Translations under genes and position numbers: made by a program | NCBI GenBank assembly: GCA_937895785.1 | Contig: CALBKW010000117.1 | Span: 1-6,191, forward strand | DNA from: an uncultured Candidatus Melainabacteria bacterium | Lineage (GTDB): Bacteria; Cyanobacteriota; Vampirovibrionia; Gastranaerophilales; Gastranaerophilaceae | Length of the DNA: 6,191 nt | Direction: 5' to 3' | Part shown: positions 6,131 to 6,191 of the stretch, piece after piece | Layout: each line of letters begins with the position of its first letter | Numbering within the stretch: the first letter of the stretch is position 1 | Notes under the pieces: model-generated | The model's input: the letters and a program-made list of their open reading frames with translations, nothing else | Database searches by the model: none | Told to the model about the DNA's origin: nothing

Positions 6131-6191
6131 GTCATGCTGAACTTGTTTCAGCATCGCAAAGTCTTTCCTAAGAAACAATGCGACCCTGAAA
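6131..6191. repeat. REP/BIME-like palindromic intergenic repeat, cut by the window end
   Basis: An 8-bp perfect inverted repeat, ATGCTGAA (6134-6141) with TTCAGCAT (6147-6154), encloses a CTTGT loop. It is followed by a second nested structure: TCGCA (6154-6158) pairs with TGCGA (6179-6183), and inside it TTTC (6164-6167) pairs with GAAA (6172-6175). The last bases, GACCCTGAAA (6182-6191), look like the inverted start of another unit of the same palindrome with a changed stem (compare GATGCTGAAA on the opposite strand of unit 1). Palindromes of the ATGCTGAACTTGTTTCAGCAT type are, from memory, dispersed intergenic elements in many bacteria. The element has no coding capacity in the window. Confidence 0.6.

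Noticed and set aside
6131..6191. CRISPR-like repeat
   Set aside because: There is one palindromic unit plus a partial inverted unit, with no regular direct repeats or spacers; a REP/BIME-type element fits better.

Overview
This is an AT-rich window with strong AGGAG-type ribosome binding sites, sigma70-like promoters and several proteins with Sec signal peptides. It looks like a bacterial chromosome. The base composition, the small exported proteins and a palindromic repeat built on an ATGCTGAA stem would fit a gut-associated low-GC lineage such as the non-photosynthetic cyanobacterial relatives (Gastranaerophilales/Melainabacteria). That placement is only an impression and was not tested.

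Layout. The left edge (1-372, minus strand) is the 5' part of a gene for a small exported protein whose 3' end lies outside the window. A 172-base divergent region (373-544) follows. It holds an extended -10 promoter reading right and, on the minus strand, a possible 20-codon leader ORF with a strong Shine-Dalgarno. Reading right from it are three genes: a WYL-domain transcriptional regulator (545-1516), a 1012-residue UvrD-type helicase fused to a RecB/AddB-type nuclease with a putative Fe-S cluster (1584-4622), and a small exported protein (4630-5304) that starts 7 bases after the helicase stop. A 10-bp GC-rich hairpin lies at 5311-5334. Its U-tract is only on the minus-strand side, so it terminates the convergent gene at 5353-6033, which encodes an exported, Ala/Lys/Thr-rich, mostly helical protein of unknown function. 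That gene has its own well-formed promoter at 6062-6090. The right edge (6131-6191) carries a palindromic REP/BIME-like repeat that is cut by the window end.

How the genes may work together. WYL regulators are often linked to DNA-damage response or phage-defence genes, and the helicase-nuclease has every motif expected of an active DNA end-processing enzyme. The most interesting reading is a self-contained, regulated DNA repair or defence module. The tight attachment of an exported protein gene to the helicase gene is unexplained. That protein and the truncated one at the left edge share an overall plan: a signal peptide, then a short beta-rich segment built around a 'P-x-G' turn. No CRISPR array, tRNA, rRNA or transposase was seen.
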